From contig CALIBA010000143.1 in assembly GCA_938045435.1 (NCBI GenBank), forward strand, positions 1 to 9,716: a stretch of DNA of 9,716 nt, given 5' to 3'. The notes under the pieces are model-generated. The model had not been told where the DNA came from, ran no database searches, and worked only from the letters and a program-made list of their open reading frames with translations. Both the position numbers and the translations under genes were made by a program. Each line of letters starts with the position of its first letter. Position 1 is the stretch's first letter. The DNA is from an uncultured Selenomonas sp. GTDB taxonomy: Bacteria > Bacillota > Negativicutes > Selenomonadales > Selenomonadaceae. Positions 7,181 to 9,716 of the stretch are shown in pieces.

Positions 7181-7210
7181 TTGACAGGGCGCGTATGCGC
7201 CTTGTATAAT
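7181..7210 (+). promoter_or_regulatory. consensus sigma-A promoter with inverted repeat in the spacer
   Basis: A perfect TTGACA (7181-7186) and a perfect TATAAT (7205-7210) are separated by 18 nt. The spacer holds the inverted repeat GGCGC-GTAT-GCGCC (7188-7201). Transcription would start at about 7217 and serve the S1-domain gene, perhaps reading on into tilS and hpt. The leader includes a small GGGG-AAT-CCCC hairpin (7233-7243). Confidence 0.85.
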
Positions 7211-7271
7211 GGGGCAGTAATGAAAAAATAAGGGGGAATCCCCGGTTTTGTCAGTGAAGGGAAGAAGTGCT

Positions 7272-7718
7272 TTGGCCATTGAAGTTGGCAGTATCGTAGA
7301 AGGCGTCGTAACGGGCATCACGAATTTTGGTGCTTTTGTCGAGTTACCTGAAGGAAAGACAGGACTGATCCACATTTCGGAAGTTGCCGATGTCTATGTG
7401 AATGATGTGCATGATTTCCTAAGAGAGCGGGATCCGGTCAAAGTCAAGGTACTCACCGTGGATGACCGCGGCAAGATCGGTCTTTCCATCAAGGCGCTTC
7501 AAAGCAAGGCACCAGGGACAGTATCGGCACCTGCCGCTCCTCCGCGAGCGCCCCGCCCGCCCCGCGATATGCGTCGCACTGCGGCCTCTCGTCAGATTGG
7601 CTCACCATCTTTTGAAGATAAGCTCTCGCGGTTTTTGAAGGACAGTGATGAACGGTTGACAGATCTTAGGCGCAAGACTGATTCCAAGCGCGGTGGACGA
7701 GGCTCACGCCGCGGATGA
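7272..7718 (+). CDS. S1 RNA-binding domain protein (YabR-like)
   Basis: The 148-residue product has one S1 (OB-fold) RNA-binding domain at residues about 4-75: VGSIVEGVVTGITNFGAFVE, then G-K-T-G-L-I-H-I-S-E, a V-N-D-V segment and KIGLSIKAL. A Pro/Ala/Arg-rich linker (about 80-105) leads to a basic C-terminal tail, FEDKLSRFLKDSDERLTDLR followed by RGGRGSRRG, characteristic of YabR-type proteins encoded between divIC and tilS in Firmicutes. A role in RNA binding or ribosome association is likely, but the exact function is not established. The TTG at 7272 is chosen because the family begins at M-x-I/V-E-V-G-S and AAGGGA lies about 9 nt upstream. The in-frame TTG at 7248, preceded by AGGGGG partly buried in a hairpin, would add eight residues and is possible. 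Its own promoter is at 7181-7210. Confidence 0.9.
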   Translation: MAIEVGSIVEGVVTGITNFGAFVELPEGKTGLIHISEVADVYVNDVHDFLRERDPVKVKVLTVDDRGKIGLSIKALQSKAPGTVSAPAAPPRAPRPPRDMRRTAASRQIGSPSFEDKLSRFLKDSDERLTDLRRKTDSKRGGRGSRRG

Positions 7719-7840
7719 AAGAGGATTGATGAGGGTACATTTTGATGCGTATTTTTTCCTGTCGGCGCAGAGAGGATAAAAAAGAAGCATGTACTGGAAA
7801 CCCACGATACTTTGGATGAAGATATAGAAATGGGTGAAAG

Positions 7841-7870
7841 AGGGCACTCTCTGCGAGGAGTGCCCTTTCT
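7841..7870 (+). terminator. hairpin terminator or attenuator directly before tilS
   Basis: AGGGCACTC (7841-7849) pairs perfectly with GAGTGCCCT (7858-7866) around an 8-nt loop, followed by a T-rich stretch (TTTCTTTA). It would end transcripts of the S1 gene. The tilS ribosome binding site follows only 10 nt later and no promoter is visible in between, so tilS must be transcribed through this hairpin, suggesting partial readthrough or attenuation. It lies in the 169-nt gap 7719-7887, which otherwise holds no clear gene. Confidence 0.65.
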
Positions 7871-7887
7871 TTATCGGGAGATTGGCT

Positions 7888-9294
7888 GTGCGAAAACATG
7901 TGGAAGGAGTGCTCCGCGCTTACGGTATCTTTTCACCACACAAAGCACTTCTCGTCGCCTGTTCGGGCGGCAGCGATTCGCTTGCGCTGTTGGATCTGCT
8001 CGTTATGCTGTATGGAGAGGGGGGGCCGCGTGTCCTATGTGCACATTTTGAGCATGGGATACGCAAAGAGGAATCCCGTATTGATGCAGAATTTGTCGCA
8101 GATGTATGCACCCAATGGGGGATTCCGTTTATCTATGGAGCAAAGGATGTACCGCATTACGCACGTGCGCATCGACTTTCCCTAGAGACTGCGGCACGGG
8201 AATGCCGCTATGCGTTTCTTAGGCGGGAGCGTATGCAGCATGGCTGTGATTATATCGTGACAGGCCACCATGCAGATGATCTTGCAGAGACTGTACTCAT
8301 GCGGATTCTGCGTGGGACAGGGACAACGGGACTTGCAGCAATGCGTGAAAAGGACGGCGTTTTGCTGCGGCCGCTTCTTTCCATTACACGTACCAAGATA
8401 GAAGCCTATATAAAAAAACGACATCTGCATCCGAGGCACGATGCGACAAATGATGATGTATCTCATGCTGTACGCAATCGAATACGTCACTGTCTCCTGC
8501 CGGAACTGCGCAAATACTATAATCCATCCCTTGTACGAGCACTGACACAGCTCAGTACACTTGCCGCAGAGGAGGATACATTCCTTGCGGAACTTGCTGA
8601 GGAGGCCTTCCTGCACGCACATCATGAAAAGGGGCTTTCACAAAAAGTTCTGCGCGGTCTCCATCCTGCCTTGCAGCGACGTGTTTTGCGGATGTATTGG
8701 GCAAGAGAAACGGGGTGTGCAAAGGATTTTTCCTATCTCCATGAGGAGCGTATGCGTGCGCTGGTGCATGCGGAGGCCGTGGCGCGCTGCGGGCTGCCGC
8801 ATGGTTATACTGCCAGTTCCAGCTATGGGTACATTGCGCTGCATCGGACGGAACCGTGCACGAGGGGCATGGGAGTGGATGAACGCATGGCGGAGATTTT
8901 TCTTCCGCTGGAACGTGAATATGCTATAATGAAATTCCGGGGCTTTGCCATTCACATGCGCCGCATCTCGTGCATGACCGCAGAGGACAGACGCAGTATG
9001 GCACTTAAAAGTGCCGCTTACGTGGATCTTGCACAGGTACCGCCGCTCGTTCTAAGGACGCGGCGTGCGGGTGATTATGTCAGACTTTCCGTTGGACGAA
9101 AAAAGATAAAGGAGATCTTTATCGATGATAAAGTCCCGCGTGTGTGCCGCGATGACCTTCCTTTGATTGCACTCGCAGGCACCCATGAAATTCTGTGGAT
9201 TGTGGGTGGGCGGCGGAGCGTGCTGGCACTCGTCACAGAGAGCAGCAGGGATATTTTGAAAATTGAGTGTACAAAGGAGACGATAGAACAATGA
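7888..9294 (+). CDS. tilS: tRNA(Ile)-lysidine synthase TilS
   Basis: TilS uses ATP and lysine to convert C34 of the CAU-anticodon tRNA-Ile to lysidine, so that the tRNA reads AUA as isoleucine; it is essential in most bacteria. The 468-residue product has the N-type ATP pyrophosphatase PP-loop SGGSDS at 26-31 (LLVACSGGSDSLALLDL), HFEHGIRKEES at 53-63, TGHHADDLAETVLMRILRGT at 125-144, and TNDD followed by VRNRIRHCLLPEL at 195-207. The C-terminal TilS domain begins at about 388 (LRTRRAGDYVRL) and continues with KKIKEIFIDDKVPR at 405-418, as in long-form TilS. The GTG at 7888 is chosen because a GGGAG sequence (7876-7880) lies 7 nt upstream and similarity begins there. A farther in-frame GTG at 7834 would run through the hairpin. 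The stop overlaps the hpt start (ATGA), the usual tilS-hpt arrangement in Firmicutes. Confidence 0.95.
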   Translation: MRKHVEGVLRAYGIFSPHKALLVACSGGSDSLALLDLLVMLYGEGGPRVLCAHFEHGIRKEESRIDAEFVADVCTQWGIPFIYGAKDVPHYARAHRLSLETAARECRYAFLRRERMQHGCDYIVTGHHADDLAETVLMRILRGTGTTGLAAMREKDGVLLRPLLSITRTKIEAYIKKRHLHPRHDATNDDVSHAVRNRIRHCLLPELRKYYNPSLVRALTQLSTLAAEEDTFLAELAEEAFLHAHHEKGLSQKVLRGLHPALQRRVLRMYWARETGCAKDFSYLHEERMRALVHAEAVARCGLPHGYTASSSYGYIALHRTEPCTRGMGVDERMAEIFLPLEREYAIMKFRGFAIHMRRISCMTAEDRRSMALKSAAYVDLAQVPPLVLRTRRAGDYVRLSVGRKKIKEIFIDDKVPRVCRDDLPLIALAGTHEILWIVGGRRSVLALVTESSRDILKIECTKETIEQ

Positions 9295-9716
9295 TGAGCG
9301 AGGATATCGAGCGTATTTCCTTTTCTGAGGATAAGATCCGCATGCGCGTTGGCGAGCTTGGCGCTCAAATCGCCGCAGACTATCGCGATGCACCGGAGCC
9401 TATTTACTGCGTCGGTATATTAAAGGGGGCAGCTGTCTTTTTTACAGATCTCGTTCGTGCCATCAATCACCCCCTTTCCTTTGACTTTATGATCGTCTCT
9501 AGCTATGGCGATGCGGCCGTTTCAACCGGACAGGTTAAGATTTTAAAAGATCTGGATTTTTCCATTGAGGGGAAACACGTCATCATCGTAGAGGACATCA
9601 TCGACTCCGGGACAACGATGTCCTACCTGCGGCATATGCTCACAGGCCGACATCCAAAGAGCATTAAGCTTTGTGCGTTTCTATCGAAGCCCTCAAGGCG
9701 CATTGCTCCTGTTGAG
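9291..9716 (+). CDS. hpt: hypoxanthine phosphoribosyltransferase, 3' end cut by window edge
   Basis: Hpt joins hypoxanthine or guanine to PRPP to make IMP or GMP in purine salvage. The first 142 codons are present (the family has about 180). Visible motifs are YCVGILKGAAVFFTDL at 39-54, with the LKG PRPP-binding loop, FDFMIVSSYGD at 64-74, and the PRPP signature VEDIIDSGTTMSYL at 100-113 with its two adjacent acidic residues. The ATG at 9291 overlaps the tilS stop; AAGGAG (9274-9279) lies 11 nt upstream. A second ATG at 9294 is equally possible. Translational coupling with tilS is likely, and in Firmicutes ftsH commonly comes next, outside the window. Confidence 0.96.
   Translation, partial: MMSEDIERISFSEDKIRMRVGELGAQIAADYRDAPEPIYCVGILKGAAVFFTDLVRAINHPLSFDFMIVSSYGDAAVSTGQVKILKDLDFSIEGKHVIIVEDIIDSGTTMSYLRHMLTGRHPKSIKLCAFLSKPSRRIAPVE

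Noticed and set aside
7834..7887. Upstream GTG start adding 18 residues, with a C-E-E-C motif, to TilS
   Set aside because: These codons coincide with the terminator-like hairpin, TilS proteins do not have this extension, and the GTG at 7888 has a better placed ribosome binding site. The Cys pair looked like a metal site but is probably chance.
1..9716. CRISPR arrays, tRNA or rRNA genes, insertion sequences, phage genes, toxin-antitoxin or defence genes
   Set aside because: No regularly spaced repeats, no tRNA-like cloverleaf arms, no transposase or integrase motifs and no unexplained gene cluster were seen on either strand. Apart from the left junction the genes follow the ordinary Firmicutes housekeeping order.

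Overview
The window looks like chromosomal DNA from a bacterium of the Firmicutes, probably the Negativicutes (Selenomonas and relatives). The main reason is gene order. mfd, a YabN-type methylase, HU, a DivIC/FtsB-type protein, a YabR-like S1 protein, tilS and hpt follow one another in the housekeeping order of that phylum. GC content is moderate, TTG and GTG starts are common, and promoters are good sigma-A type. No sporulation gene sits in the stretch. Genus-level placement is inference.

Region by region: positions 1 to about 718 carry, on the minus strand, the C-terminal end of a glycogen branching enzyme (GlgB) with a long Lys/Ala/Thr/Pro-rich tail that runs off the left edge. At about 711-722 this gene stops abruptly, and mfd begins on the plus strand already inside its coding sequence. 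Two head-to-head genes have both lost their 5' ends at one point, which suggests a rearrangement or, more likely, a chimeric assembly join. From about 720 to the right edge everything is on the plus strand. mfd (transcription-repair coupling factor, missing about its first 100 residues) is followed after 4 nt by a YabN-like tetrapyrrole-methylase-fold protein without its usual MazG half. Next come a monocistronic HU gene with its own promoter and terminator, a short-chain dehydrogenase, an MGDG-synthase/UgtP-like glycosyltransferase overlapping a DivIC/FtsB-type septum protein, an S1-domain RNA-binding protein behind a near-consensus promoter, and finally tilS overlapping hpt, which is cut by the right edge.

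Functionally this is a housekeeping block: repair coupled to transcription (Mfd), nucleoid structure (HU), envelope and division (glycosyltransferase, DivIC-like), translation and RNA (S1 protein, TilS) and purine salvage (Hpt). No phage, transposase, CRISPR, toxin-antitoxin or defence system was found. I do not see an undescribed multi-gene system. The points worth a second look are the junction near 715, the histone-H1-like tail on GlgB, the missing MazG domain with a tiny coupled ORF after it, a palindrome inside the promoter spacer at 7181-7210, and a hairpin placed directly in front of tilS.
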